Origin: an uncultured Gemmatimonadales bacterium
GTDB taxonomy: Bacteria > Gemmatimonadota > Gemmatimonadetes > Longimicrobiales > Gaopeijiaceae
Reading direction: 5' to 3'
Assembly (NCBI GenBank): GCA_937982605.1
Contig: CALJLC010000096.1
Coordinates: 1-5,735 of the forward strand
Length of the DNA stretch: 5,735 nt
Shown here: in pieces, positions 5,660 through 5,735 of the stretch
How the letters are laid out: every line of letters begins with the position of its first letter
Position numbering within the stretch: the stretch's first letter is position 1
Position numbers and translations under genes: made by a program
The notes under the pieces: generated by a model
Databases searched by the model: none
The model's input: the letters and a program-made list of their open reading frames with translations, nothing else
What the model was told of the DNA's origin: nothing

Positions 5660-5735
5660 ATGAACGCGGAGCCGGGGTGGGACGCGCGCTCCGCGCTCGG
5701 CCCGAGGCGCAGGGGATCAACGACCGCCGGGAGCT
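5660..5735 (+). CDS. Possible start of a further gene, cut by the window edge
   Basis: ATG 5660 opens a frame that stays open to the window end (25 codons, beginning MNAEPGWDARSALGP). Codon third positions are almost all G or C, and GGGA lies about 7 nt upstream. The peptide is Arg/Gly-rich and matches nothing I know, and another plus frame (GTG near 5677) is open too, so the call is weak. A GTG overlapping the preceding stop codon (5622) gives only 13 codons and is not a gene. Confidence 0.3.
   Translation, partial: MNAEPGWDARSALGPRRRGSTTAGS

Overview
The window is about 70% G+C. It holds seven ordinary bacterial protein genes, one possible gene fragment at the right edge, and no RNA gene, mobile element, CRISPR array or phage gene that I can recognise. 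The very high GC, sigma70-like promoters, a rho-independent terminator and several small zinc-ribbon or hypothetical proteins suggest a Gemmatimonadota-like or similar GC-rich soil or sediment bacterium. That placement is an inference from style, not from a marker gene.

Left block (33-2513, minus strand). Three genes read right to left: a 366-aa TPR protein, a 294-aa protein with two C-terminal zinc ribbons, and a 153-aa predicted lipoprotein with a cupredoxin-like fold. The first two are separated by 2 nt, and the ribosome binding site of the second lies inside the last codons of the first. The third starts 31 nt further on. They look like one operon of unknown function. The cupredoxin keeps only one of the four expected copper ligands.

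Middle block (2514-3575). Two small minus-strand genes each appear to be separate units. One (112 aa) ends in a CxxH/CxxC zinc ribbon and has a good promoter (TTGACG-16-TATTAT). The other (90 aa) is rich in His and Cys and ends at a strong intrinsic terminator. That terminator lies just upstream of the promoter of the 112-aa gene, so the two transcripts are insulated. The 104-nt gap from 3472 to 3575 is a divergent, relatively AT-rich control region with a perfect 6-3-6 inverted repeat.

Right block (3576-5735, plus strand). A full-length hydantoinase B / 5-oxoprolinase B-type protein (hyuB family, 533 aa) is followed 31 nt later by a 138-aa DUF6941-like protein, then by an ambiguous tail that may start another gene. 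No hyuA partner is present next to hyuB in the window.

I found no convincing evidence of a dramatic new system. The best leads are the TPR / double zinc ribbon / ligand-less cupredoxin operon and the hyuB gene without an adjacent hyuA, paired with a DUF6941-like gene.
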